DNA of 64,000 bases. Origin: Alligator mississippiensis. Lineage: Eukaryota > Chordata > Crocodylia > Alligatoridae. Both the position numbers and the translations under genes were made by a program. Below the pieces are notes generated by a model, which was given only the letters and a program-made list of their open reading frames with translations, made no database searches and was not told the DNA's origin. The DNA lies in assembly GCF_030867095.1 (NCBI RefSeq), contig NC_081828.1, forward strand, positions 216,907,978 to 216,971,977. Direction: 5' to 3'. This document shows, in pieces, positions 10,100 through 22,400 of this stretch. Numbering within the stretch: the first letter of the stretch is position 1; the number at the start of each line of letters is the position of its first letter.

Positions 10100-11708
10100 C
10101 GCAGGGGCGCCTTCCCCAAGGAAGGGCTGGGTAGGGCGATCTCTCGTTAAAGGGCTGTGGTTCAGGGTGACCCGGCCGGGAACCAGTACTGTGGCAAGTG
10201 GCACTGACGCCAGAATGAGCTTCTTGGCTAGTGTGGCAAACAGCCCAGGACCCCTGTGGACCTGGCAGGGGAACAGATGCCCCATGCCAGTGACCCAGGC
10301 CCGGGGCAAATGCTGAGCAGAGGGGTGGCAAGGGCTAGCACGATGGAGTCCACAGATCTGGGGAAATCATTTTCTGTAGCGTGTTCTACCCCGTGGACCC
10401 AAAGGAGCAGACAAGGGACATCTTCAGCTATCCTGGGCTGACCACAAGCCAGAGCTACGACCTCCCAGGACGCAAGCCAAGGCCCAAAGGCTCCCGCTTG
10501 TGTCAGGCTGGGGTGCACGGCTCTGGGAGCACTTCCCTGTTTGCCTGATAGGCAGGAGGGGGCATCCCTGGGACTCCTCATGGCAAGACAGTGGGGCAGA
10601 CTCTGGCCCCTAATTCAGCATCCGGGGAGGGACCTGAGCATAAGTAAGGCTCTGACGGCTTGTCTGGCCGCATATCTCACTCCCGATCAGTCCTGTCCTG
10701 AGACCCAGGATGGCTTGGATGGGGGACGGGGCTTCCTGCATCCAGCAGAAGCCTGGGGCAAAGCCTGGCCTGCCCTGGGGCACGGTGAGGGGTGTTGCTG
10801 GGAGGGCTCCTCCTGCAAGGCCCCCGGCGGACAGCAGCTTCCCCTGCGAGCTCTCAGAGCTGCCCCAGGGAGTACCAGGCACGCTGGCTGCGGCACATGC
10901 CAGGGCAGAAGCTGGCTCGCTTCCTTTTGCTGGCCGCAGTCCCCTGTGGGCGCCATGCGATTGCGTCTCTCCTCTCTGCTCTCCAGATGGGCTCCCATGA
11001 ACACAAAGTGCCTGGCGGGACAGCTGGCAGAGGAGCTCTGCCAAGTGCATTGAGCCTCCTCCAGGCAGGGTGCCCAGGGGAAGGGGCTGAGGGTCCTTCC
11101 TTGTGGGTCCCTGGGGCTCCCGCAGTTCTGGGGTGCTCCAGGGGCTGGCGCAGGCGCTGGGGGAGCTCAGACACTTGCAGCAGTGCCCGGGCTGTGCCCT
11201 CAGGGTGCTGCAGGCAGTCTCTGTTGCCTCTCTCCTCTGCCCCCAACATGCCCCCTGAGCTGCAGCTTCCAAGGGGTTGGAGGCAGGCTTGCCCAGGGGA
11301 TCTGTTCCCTGGCAGGGTCCCTGTGCTGCGCCGGCCCCTTTACCTACGTGAAGGGGTCAGATCTATTAGACTTGCCCGTAGAAAGCTCCTACATCTCGGG
11401 CTCCTCCAGAGAAGCCCAGCCAGCCTGGGGAGCTCGCAGCCGACAGCCTTGCTCTTTCCAAGGCTAAAACAAGCATGAAAAGAGCAATCCTTCCCAGTCT
11501 TCATCCCCCACAGAGAAGCAGAGGGGGAAGCTCAATCTTTCCTCCACAGCTCCTGCCAGGTGCTGCCTTTTCCAGGAGCACGCGGGGAAACAGGTCCGCT
11601 GTTGTTTCAGGTCGCTAACCTGCATTTCCTCGTGCTGCACAGTGACGGCCTGGGATGCCGACTTGCCTTCATTCTCACTGGACCACAGCTCTTTTTCATT
11701 ACCGCGGC

Positions 11709-11714
11709 TTTATT
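11709..11714 (-). terminator. KIF9: Candidate minus-strand poly(A) signal (KIF9 side)
   Basis: TTTATT on the plus strand is AATAAA on the minus strand, about 1.6 kb beyond the last KIF9 coding bases. It lies only 17 bp from the opposite-strand hexamer at 11732-11737. Use by KIF9 is an inference. Confidence 0.35.
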
Positions 11715-11731
11715 TCTTGATCTACTCTAAA

Positions 11732-11737
11732 AATAAA
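11732..11737 (+). terminator. Candidate plus-strand poly(A) signal (zeta-tubulin side)
   Basis: AATAAA followed within ~10-20 bases by a GT-rich stretch (GTGGGAGCTGTCTG). It lies 1.6 kb after the tubulin stop, with no closer AATAAA seen. That the tubulin mRNA uses it is an inference. Confidence 0.4.
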
Positions 11738-12986
11738 GGTGGGAGCTGTCTGAGGTCGTTCGGTTTAGTTCCCTCGCGTGGGCCAGCGTGCAGAGGGCTC
11801 CGCTCTGACTCTGTCTCCGTCACACGTTGTGCAGAAGTGATGAGGATTTGTTCTTCACGGCGGCTGGGAGGAGGCCGGGTTTCTTCTGCATTTGCTGGAG
11901 CGAGGTCACGGTTCTGAGGTAACTGTGCTGATGAAGGAAGACGAGATCTAGTTATTCCCTGGGCTTCTGCCCCCGTCTGGTGTTTAGGAGGTGGATGGGG
12001 GCATGGCACAGAGACCCTTTGAGTCCCACCTTCAGCTGCTCTCTGGGTTGAGCGTGGCCCTTCCCGAGAACTGAGGAGCTGCCCCACCACATGACACCAG
12101 TAGCCCATCAAGTCCGGTATCCCCCCTCCAACACGTGCCAGCTACAGGGAGCCCTGAGATGCCCCTGCGGCAGTGGCCCATCCTCTACAGACCAAGCCAC
12201 TAAGGTAACTTGGGGATGGGTAAGCCACTGCCACCTGGCTCTGGCCTGCAAAGGTCTGATCTGGGCCATGGGGGCCAGAATGGAGACCCCCTTGTCAGGC
12301 TCATGTCCCCGTCCCCACCACTGCTGCGAGGGGAAGGTGTCAAGGTAGTTAGGAGGGTAATGCAGCCTCCTCGCTGCCACGTTTACCATTGCCGACGGCT
12401 GCTGGCAACTACAGTCGGTGCCAGTTAATGGGGGGGAGAGGGGGCAGCAATGGAGTCTGGGGGGGCCGCTGGCCCTGCCGGCACCCCCACACCAGCAGCA
12501 TCTCCCGCAGAGGGGCTGGGGGATGAGGCTGATGAGGCTTCCCTGTTTTCCGTCTCTGCTGGCGGTGCGCTGCGGCAGGGTGTTCCAGCGGCCGGGTGGC
12601 AAGAGGCTGCCCACCGCTGGTAAAAGGCTCCCAACCCCTGGTGTAAGTCAGGGTAGCGCTCTCCGTGCAATGCCAGCGGGGGATCCAGCCCGCGGCCTCT
12701 GAACTTGGCCTCTGCTGAAGTGACTTGATGCAGAGCTCGGCAGCACAAGCCGCAGAGCGGGGGGTGATGAAGGGGGCTGCCAACACTTTACACCACAGGT
12801 GGGCCAGATCCAGCCCACGGTGCTGTCATCCTGCCCACTGGGCACCCCGTTCATCTGGAAACTTGGCGATGGAGAAGCGGTGGTCCTGTTGGACCCGGCA
12901 CCTGGTGTTGGGGGCTAGGAGGGGGCAGTGCCGCCCCCTCCCCCAGGACCCAGTCCCAGTGCATGGGGGGCACCACTGCCCTAGAC

Positions 12987-13191
12987 CAGCGGTTCTCAAA
13001 CTTTTCAGCACTCCTGGATAGACTCGAGCACCCCTGAAAAATGCTATCTTAGTTCTCACTCCTTTCTTGACTACAGAAAACCTAGAGCTGTTATTCCATT
13101 GCAAAGAACTCAGCACGACCACAACCATGGATTTCTATTGGAAATCTCTGCGCTCCTCTTGTGATACAGGTACCCTGGGTGAGAATCGCTG
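12987..13191. mobile_element. Non-autonomous hAT element, 205 bp
   Basis: Ends CAGCGGTTCTCA and TGAGAATCGCTG are inverted repeats (11 of 12). Flanked by CCCTAGAC (12979-12986) and CCCTAAAC (13192-13199), an 8-bp target duplication with one change. Lies in the presumed KIF9 3' UTR or downstream flank. Confidence 0.85.
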
Positions 13192-13302
13192 CCCTAAACG
13201 CACTACATCATTATACCGGTGCCTTTGGAAAGGCTCGCCCAAGCCCCGCTGTCCTGCTGGAGCGGTCTACTCCAGAGGTAAGAGCACGGCAAGGGGCTGC
13301 TC

Positions 13303-13485
13303 TCACAGCACACGCCGACACGTCCACTTGTCCACCCAGCAGCCATCGGACTTGTCCACTTGTGTCCCCGGGCACACTACCTGCTGCTCCATCTTCGATT
13401 TGGCATTGTAGAAGGGGACTGAACCCGGGCAGGCCGGCAACACTGCTTTCTGCATCCGGTCAAACCTCTCCTGCTCGTCTTCATC
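13303..13485 (-). CDS. KIF9: KIF9 last recognised coding exon
   Basis: 35 codons to 13381, [18 protein letters not shown] and [13 protein letters not shown], matching the KIF9 C-terminus. At 13380 a possible donor GTAGTG could splice to an unseen last exon. Without splicing the frame runs 25 more codons to TGA at 13305-13303. The human protein has ~15 residues after this point; I could not find a matching downstream exon. Confidence 0.8.
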   Translation of the reverse strand, partial: DEDEQERFDRMQKAVLPACPGSVPFYNAKSKMEQQVVCPGTQVDKSDGCWVDKWTCRRVL

Positions 13486-16400
13486 CTGGGAGAAAGAGAC
13501 AGGCAGGACCCAGCCCCATGTAAAACACGGGGAGGACTGGTTGGGAGGTTGCAGGAAACAAAAGGGTTATCAATGAACCTTCACCCTAATGATGCCATGA
13601 GCATGGGGCCAAATGACGGTTCAGAGAGACCTGGATTGGAAAGGAGAGCCTTCCCCTCTCAGGGGGCTTACGTGTAACTGGGCAGGTGGCAGAAGACTTG
13701 TCAGCCGGTGTAAATGCTGACAACCGTTCTCCCAGCTCTGTGGCTTCTCAGAGCCCTGCTCTCTCCAGAAAGCACGCAGGAGGCCTGGGTGTGGACAGGC
13801 TCCGACTCAGGCAAGCCCATACATCTAATGGGGCGCCTGGTGACGTGCTAAGATACTAAAAAGGGACAAGGAAGAAGCCAGGACTCCTGAACAGCTGCTC
13901 TAGGTTGTGTCTCTCTTTCAGGGGCTCCTGAAAGAAAGACCTCATATATAGGCCAGGGGCAGGAACTTGATGGCCCTGAAATTCAGGGGAGCTTTGCCTT
14001 GGACTTCAGTTTTGTGTTGGACTTTCCCCTCATGGGCTCATCTCCTTTGCTGGATACAGAGTCCCAACCGGCATCCCGTCTCTTCCATGATCCTCATAGA
14101 TGTCTGGCCTGTAGTTTCCTGGTACATTTAAGAACAAGCTTCCTCCATTTCCCCTCACCTTATACTTGCTCCATGTAGCCTTACAGCCATGTAATTCAGT
14201 AGGTAGGCAAGAAGTCTATCATGATACCCCTCAAGACACTTTCAAAAGACACGTTAGAAGGGAACGTAATAAGTCCCAGCCCTCCACGACCTCTTTTGCT
14301 TTTGTCCCTCCCAGGCACCTGGCTCTCTGAGTTAGTTGAAGGCTGCCATGTGGAGCCCAGAGTCCCTGTTTTCTCTCCTGGTGCCTTCCTTTCCTTTTCT
14401 ATCGTACCATCATCTCCTCCCTGGTAAGGTGAAGGGTGCCCAGGAGCAGGTCTGCCTCATTATCCTGTTGGCTGTAGGAAGCCAGGCCCCAGATATAAAT
14501 CCAACAACCCCAACCCCTTCCTCATCTCTGGCTGCCTCCCAATCCTGTCACCCGCATCATCTGACCTCTCCGGCAGTGCCTCGACTGTGGTTTCTTTGCC
14601 CTCTGCTTTTATCCTGCTCTCTGACACTTGCCTATGCCTTCTGGCTCTTGTCTTCAGCTCCTGACTGCAGTTCCTGACCTTGTCTCCAGCTACCTGACCC
14701 TGGGTCTTGGCTCCTGGGTTCTTGTCTTACACCTCCTGACTTTGGTGCCTGATCAGGGCCCTAACCCCCCTGTGAGGCAGCTCACACCCCAATTTCCAAC
14801 AGCTTGAGCAGCCAAAGTCCTTCTCAAAGCACCAGGCTTATCTCCTGAGGCTGGCTTCCTGCAGCTAGGAGGGTCATGAGGCACAACTGCATCAGTCAGG
14901 TGGCTCTTGTCTAGCCATGACCCGGGTGCAAGCCCTTAACCCGAACGCTCCCAAGTTTCCACCTACCTTCACTTTGCAACGTATCAAAGATGTAGGTCAA
15001 ACCAGGCTGTAAACTCAGACTTGGGCCTAGCTGAGTGCAGGACCAAACTGAGTACCCTGGGATACATCAGCAACCTATGTCTGCAGAGCTGGGGCTTTGG
15101 TGGTGTTCAGCAGTGCGGGGTCTTGGCTGCATTCAATGGCAGTGAGGTCTTTGAATGCTTGACCCTGAGCTTTCCAGTCAAACAAAACCATGGTCCAGTC
15201 AGGGCAAAGGAATTCCTTTTCAGTTATAATTCCCAAATGTCCTTGCTCAGGTCTGCAAGGGCTGGGCAGTGTGTATAATACAGGCAAGGTGGTAACGTCT
15301 CCCTCCTCAGTACCGAGTGGGTCTGGGCTGTCACTCTGCACTGCAGAGATGGCTCCACGCCAGTGGCAATGTATGTGGAAGTGTCTGAGCGCCTTTGGTA
15401 TGGAAGGCACCACGTCTGTGGCAAACAGCTCTGGGTCTGAATCCCATGTTTAAATATAACCCAAACCCTGGACAGGGTTCAGAGGAGAGCGATGCGCAGG
15501 AGGAAGAGCCTGGGGAATATGAATGTTGAGAGAACTGTCCATGCTCAGGAAGGACAAAGGGTCACTGATTCCCACAGGAATCCTGTCTCTACAGATGTCT
15601 GGCACGGCGCCGAGAGCTGCTCTCAGTGCCGGCAGGACAATGGCGTTGTAAACACTACAGATCACAGAGGCTGGGAACAAGTCTCCCAGCTACTCCCTGC
15701 ACCTCCTACCTGCCTTGGTTATTGATAGCAAGCAGATCACCAACTGCTTGAAGGAATCGATTTCCTATCATTCACTTAGATCATACACCGAAGTGAGACA
15801 TGCCTGCTGACAGCAGCTCTCCTGCTTCTCTCCCTACAGATGACATCACCGCTAAGAAAAAGAGTCCAAACTATAACTAACCCCCATATTGCCTCAGGAG
15901 GACTCCCAGTCTTCTTACTGGCAACGCAACACCCATTAGCAAGCAGAGAAGGAAGACATGCATGGCAAAACTCACCAGACACATGACTCTGTTAATGGGG
16001 ATCATACCAGGTCGGATGTTGCCGCCGGGTTTTATCGCTTCTTGCACGTCCTCGGGAATAAGGAAGGATTCATTGTACCAGATTTCAAACTCTGAAAGGC
16101 AAAAGGAGAGGACAAGAAACAGGGCTGCGATGGGGAAGGAGACTAGGGCTGTATTTCTCCTGGCTTCCTGCGACGTGGACTGCAGTACTTTAACCGTGCG
16201 GCAGAGCTGCTGTCAGCTGAAACCTGCTGCATGTGGACAGGTTATAATCTGCTGCCTTTACATGGGGAGCGGGTCTCAAACATGCTCTGTCCTTGGGGAA
16301 TCCATTATGTAGGTGCAGGGTAGAGCTACCCCGAATGGCCGCTGGAGGTCATTGTTCCTGCACGCTGGGACAGAGGAAAACAAGTTTCAATCTGGCATCT

Positions 16401-19400
16401 AGAACCTCGGAGGGAGCAGTGATTGGCGGCCAGCACATTTGTGGTCTGCAAGCCCAGCACTAAATGGGCGTGCTGTCCCATAATAGCAAGTGAGCGTGCA
16501 CAGCAGGTGTTGCAAAGCTGCTGGGACAAGCCTTGTTGTTAATAACAGGCATTTCCCAGGCAGCCGTCTCCAAGGTCTCCGCTCCTCCCTACGTTCCTCG
16601 CGGGGCCTGGATCTGAGGGAAGTGAGCCCCTGGGGACGCTCTGTTCTGCAGGAATGCCCCACGCAGGAATTAGGGCAGGGTGGGGAATGCGACATGCCGA
16701 GCTCTGCTTTCACTAGCCCTGTGTCAACGTGAGTAGAAGAGCACTGGCTTTCTGCCCTGACTTGAAAGAGCCATCTCGGCATTAAAAGCATTTGCGTGGG
16801 TGACCCTGGGATTTCACATTTCAGCAAATGCAAACATCTGGAGCTCCAAGTGTAGGCCAAGTCTTGGTTGCCCCCGAAACCAATGGCAAAACTTCAATGC
16901 AAGTAGGATTTGGCCCCGAGTGGAGCAGTCTGGACAAAACACAATGCATTTGTTTCAGCCTGGGAGGTCCCCGTAAGCTTGGGCCTTGCTATGTTTGTAG
17001 AAAATGGAGTAACAGATGCATGTGAAGCTTCCAACTGCGATACGTCTACATCTCGAGTCATGAACTCGCAGGCTTGGCAAGGTTCTCAGTCACCCCCTGC
17101 CGAGGCAGGATGCACTGTTCCTAACCTGAGGCAGACAGACGCCTGTGTAGCCTTTTCTTAAAAACCCTCGGTGCAGGAGAATCCACCACTTCCCTGAGCA
17201 GCTTTTTCCGCTGACCTGTTGCTCTTTCAGTTAGGAAGTTTTTATTTGTGATTGAATCTAAAACCGCTTTCCTGCAACTTAGACCCAGTGTCACCAGACC
17301 TGCAGTGGTGATTCGCAAGTGACAGCTGGGAGTAAGTTTGGCGGTAGGGACCCCTACATTTGGGTAGGTGTAATTGCTGTTATTTCTGTAGGTGCAATTG
17401 CTGATATTTAAACACCTGCTCCCTGTTTGATGAGCACTATCAGGTTCTTGGGGACACTACTGACTGCCCTAGACGGGGTACTGTCCGGAAGCACTGCATG
17501 TACCTGAGATCAGCCTGTTGCGACACTGGTCCACCAGCTGTTGACAGTACTGGATTTCTGCCCTCAGGTCCTGCAGTTCATCGTAATCAGACCTGTACTG
17601 CTTCTTCAGATCCTGGAGCTTCATGATCAGCAAGAACTCCTCCTCGTCGATTATGATCTGTCCTTTCTCATCAACATACTCCCCTGCAGGGGCAGAGAAG
17701 GAAGTGAGGGTTCCTCATGGGTGGAGGAGAGTGAGAAAGAACGGCGATCATGCTCTTAACCGCACACTAGTTACCCAGTTGTAATGAGGTTAACCACACG
17801 ATCAGCATTTCCTCAGACCCACTGCTGCATGGAGTTGGAGCAGCTAATTCCTGAACCTGCTTAGATCTCATGTCCTCCCTGATCCAGCAGCGTGTAACTC
17901 AACCTGGTGAGATGTGAGCAGTGGGGTTCGGTCCTTGGGCCCACACTGTTTAACATCTTCATCAGCGACTTGGACGAGGGGGTGGAAAGCACACTGTTTG
18001 CTGATGACAGTGGGGCGAGGTGGACACACTTGAAGGGAGAGAGGCTGCAACTAGATTTAGACAGACTACAACAGTGGGCAGACGAGAATAGGATGGGTTC
18101 AACGCAGACAAATGCAGGGTGCTGCACCTGGGGAGAAGGAACCCACAGCACACATACAGGCTGGGGAGTTCCCTTCTTGAAAGCACAGAGGCAGAAAGGG
18201 ATCTTGGAGTCATTATTGATACAGATGCGTCTCAAGCCGGTCCAGAGAGGTGATCCTCCCCCTCTGTGCGACTTGGGTCAGGCCGCAGTTGGAGTACTGC
18301 GTCCAGTTCTGGGCGCCGCACTTCAGGAGGGATGTGGCCAGCCTGGAGAGGGTCCAGAGGAGGCCACCCGCTTGGTGAGAGGACAGCAGGACAGGCCCTA
18401 CGAGGAGAGACTGAGGGACCTGAACCTGTTCTGCCTCAGCAAGAGGAGGCTGAGGGGGGATCTGGTGGCTGCCTACAAGCTCATCGGGGGGGATCAACAG
18501 CAAATAGGCAGAGCCCTTTTCTCCCCAGCACCACCTGGGGTGATGAGGAACAATGGTCATAAGCTGATGGAGAATAGGTTTAGGTTGGAGATCAGAAGGC
18601 AATACTTTACAGTTAGGGTGGCCAAAATCTGGAACCAACTTCCCAGGGAAGTGGTCCTCACCCCTACCTTGGGCAAATTCAAGAGGAGGTTGGACGATCA
18701 CCTGTCTGGGGTCTTGTGACCCCAGCATCCATTCCTGTCTGTGGCAGGGGGTCAGGCTAGGTGATCTGTTCAGGTCCCTCCTGACCCTAGCTACTATAAA
18801 ACTAAAGTGGGTTGACTGTGCTTCCTGGCTACTTATCTCCTGCATGACACATGCATGACATGTGCATCCTCTTCCACCCCAGGGGCCAGTCCAGACCGAT
18901 CAGTTCAAACAGGAGCACGTACACTCACAGCTAAGTCACTGTTACTCTGCCAAGGGGCAGGCAAAAGGGTTTTACACTGAACTGGCCTGATTCTTTTCTG
19001 AATGACACCAGCTCCATGTCAGCCTGAAATCCCTCTGGACATCCTGGGCCTGCAGTCTTCAACTGCATAAAGCCATGTAACAGGGCCCTGGGTGGCTGGT
19101 GAGCTGGGGGAAGAGGTGGCACTGGAGGGAAAAAGCAACTGCTCTTCCCTACTCCTGCCCGGATCTGGGGCTATCCATCCCCCCGGGCTGATGCTCACCC
19201 TGCAGCTCCCGTTCCTGCTTCTGAAGCTCAAGGGCCTCCTTGGTGATGTCCATCTGGTGCTTTATGAGGTTGATCCTCTGGGTTATCTCGCCTGCCTTCT
19301 TCTTCCTGTCACTGAGGATGGCTTTGTTCTCCTTGAAGATCCGGTTGATCTCACTCCCACGCTCATTTTTGAAGTCCTCAAATGCCACTGACTTCAAGGG

Positions 19401-22400
19401 AGGGGTACTGCATCAGGGCCAAAGAAAGATACAGGAAGACTCAGTTTGCTCTGCTTTGAGCTTGACTGACTTCCGCGGAGCAGAACGACAGGGTCTGTAA
19501 ACCATCACAGGGCCCGTCACAACCCATCACAGCGCGGCTCTCTGCGGGAGCCTTCACGCCCTTCTCTCTGCGTAATGACTCCCAAGGAGGCAGAGTTACT
19601 TACACAGCAGCAAAACTCTCTCGAGGCTGCCTCAGGGTTGACTCTGCCCTGAAGCTGGGTCTTTATTGATCCAAATACCTGAGTGCTGGGGCCCCTGAGG
19701 CCAGCCTGGGAACCCAGGGGAGCAGAAAATGCTTACGTGAAGCAAGCCTCTTGCAGGTGCCGGTATATCCCATGACTAACTCCCCGGACTAGAATCCCAC
19801 GGGATTGCCTATGGATCCACGTGCTCCCCCAGCATCCCCTATGACTACATGTGACACTAACCCCCCCCTGTACTCCCTACGCCACTGTGCCCTTGGCCCA
19901 ACCTACGGGACACTGATTCTATGGAGATAATGCTTCTCTTTCATCCATCTTTGCTAACCTAGGGAAGCCGTCTTCTAACTGTCGAGTTCCCCCTACATTT
20001 GTCCTCTAGAAACAGATGCAACACAGAGAGATGGATGACAACAGGCGCTGTCTACATGTGAAATCAATACAAATGAATAAACTCTGGCGCACATTGCCCC
20101 GGAGTTTCTTGCTCCCAGGCGCTGTGTCTTGATGTGTGCCCAGGACCACAGCACATCGCGCCAGGTCAGAGCAGCTCCAGCTGCTGCCAGAAGGGCAGAT
20201 ACAAGGTACATTGGTGTGAAAGTCAATCAGTTCTTGCGGGAACTGAGCCCTGAGTGGTGAAGTGGTGTCAGCGCCTGATTTTAGCCAATGTTTGGAGCGC
20301 TTAGTGTAAGACAGGGGTAGCCAACCTGTGGGCTGTGGGGTCTGTGGCAGCCTGGGGAGAGGGCAGGTGGCACAGCAGCAGATATGGCACGGAGCAGAAA
20401 GCAGAGCATCACAGCAGGCAGGGAGTACAGGGCAGAAGCAGGAAGCAGAGCAGCAGATGGTGCAGGAGAAAGGGGCTGGCGTGGCATTCAGAGAGGGCGC
20501 GTGGCTAGTTTGTGGCATGCCTGCTAAAAGGGTGGGCCCTCACCGATCTAAGAGATCCCTGAAGTGCACCTCAGCTGAGACACACATGCAAGCCGTTCCC
20601 GTGTACATGCCTCGCGTCCCATGAACATGGTACGAGGCCCCTGGAAGGAGGTGTAAGAGCAGGACATGAACACGGAAATACCATGGCGTGAGGATAGCTA
20701 ATGCTGTGATTCCCATTTGCTACCTGGAAGTTACATCCTCAGACGGGGCCTTATCCCTGTACCCTTGGCACAGGCTAATTCTCCCCTGCATGCAACCCCG
20801 TGGCTCTGTGGGTACACCCGTGTGACACAATGCAGTCCTGCGTACAAACATCAGAGCGACCTCTGACCTGGCTTTGCCATCACACAGGCTGCCAATACAC
20901 GTGCCTGTTTGCATTCTGCTGAGAGCGTGTCAGAGCCGACTCAATTAATCACGTCTGCGCCACGTTCTAATGAGAAACTGCAGCGTGGCCTCCCCGGCAT
21001 GTGTATTACCCCCCTGCATTTTAAAATGGCTGCAGGGGCACTTTATCTAAACCTTGTCGAATGAGATGTAGATAAAGCCTCTTGCAGCCATTTGTAAACA
21101 TGCAGGGGCTTAATACACGTGACGGTGAGCTGTTTTAATTAGGGCAGTTGTCCAGGGACCATTCTAATTAAAATGCCCTCCCTCCCCCAACCCTCCAGCA
21201 CATACATAGGCAGTGATAAAGTCTCATAAATTCAGTTCTCTACCCGGGCTAATGTACTCTCCTCACCAGGACTTCACTGCTCATTCACTGGGGAGGCCAC
21301 ACGTGGAGTCCTGTGTCCAGTTTTGGGCCCCCGCTACAGAAAGGATGTGGACACACTGGAGAGAGTCTAGTGGAGGGCAATGAACACAGATTGGCAGCTG
21401 GAGGAGAGAAGTGCGCTTAGTGAGTCTACAGAAGACCGAGGGGGATTGAATAGTAGCCTTCATCTCCCTGCAGGAGGTTGCAAAGAGGATGGAGCTGGGC
21501 TGGTCTCAGTGGGGGCAGATGACAGGACAAGGAGCAATGGGCTCAAGCTGCAGCAAGGCAAGTTGAGGTTGGAGATTAGGAAAAATGTTCTCATGAGGAG
21601 GATAGTAAAACACTGGAACAGATTACCCAGAGAGGTTGTGGAGGTTTCCTCTCCAACCTTGGGGGTTTTTAAGACCCGGGTAGACAAAGCCTTGGCTGGG
21701 ATGCTGTAGTTGGGGCTGGTCCTGCTTGGAGCAGGGGGCAGGACTAGATGTGACCGCCTGAGCTCCCTTCCACCCTCATTGTCTATAAGTCTGTGATTCA
21801 GAGCTAGCTCAGGTATCTCTACACTGCGCTCTGCCATGCAGACATACCCAACGTGCTTGGCTGGCTTTGCAGTAATGGGTGAACCGTTTGCATTAGGCTG
21901 CAGGGATTCACTACCCGGTGAAACGTGCTCTGAAATGAGACGCACTGATACAAAACTGCCTACGTAGCTGCTTGAACATAAAGGTATCCATAGCAAACAG
22001 CTGGGTTTTTCTTCACGAGTCAGTGCTGCCACACTGGGAGGCGGGGAGATCTCTTCTCAAGGATGTGCACGGGGATCCCACGCTCCTTTCTTCTGTGGCT
22101 CGGCCCTCTGTGCTGTGGGACTGTTTCCTTGGGGCAGGGTGGGATTCGTAGCCAGGAGTTCACATATTCCATGCACTGAAAACTCCTCTGATCCTTCTTT
22201 CAACATTCCCTAACCCACCTCCTTTTGGGGAGCAGGCTCCATCTTCAAACTCCAAAAGGATCAAGGATAAGAAAGCTTTCAGCCCCACACTGCTGGTAGA
22301 GACCTCACCCTGGCCTCATGCTGCAGCAGGGGCAATTTAGGCTGGCGATTAGGAGGGACTTTCCGACTTGGAGGGCAGTCAAGCATTGGATGAGGCACCT

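Larger units (their letters stand above)
10100..12986. other. Intergenic/3'UTR stretch between convergent genes
   Basis: Probably the tubulin 3' UTR (to ~11750) followed by intergenic and KIF9 3' sequence. Several open frames of 100-230 codons exist on both strands in this GC-rich DNA, but none shows recognisable protein motifs or exon structure. A GC-rich piece at ~12797-12980 (GTGGGCCAGATCCAGCCCAC) looks like a worn hAT relic related to the one at 56378. Confidence 0.5.

Noticed and set aside
10610..11478. Overlapping 220- and 228-codon frames on both strands
   Set aside because: GC-rich DNA with few stops in all frames; no domain, no splice support, more likely 3' UTR/intergenic.
14221..15725. 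Possible exons in the last KIF9 intron
   Set aside because: The flanking exons join in phase without them, and none of the frames shows KIF9-like or other conserved sequence.
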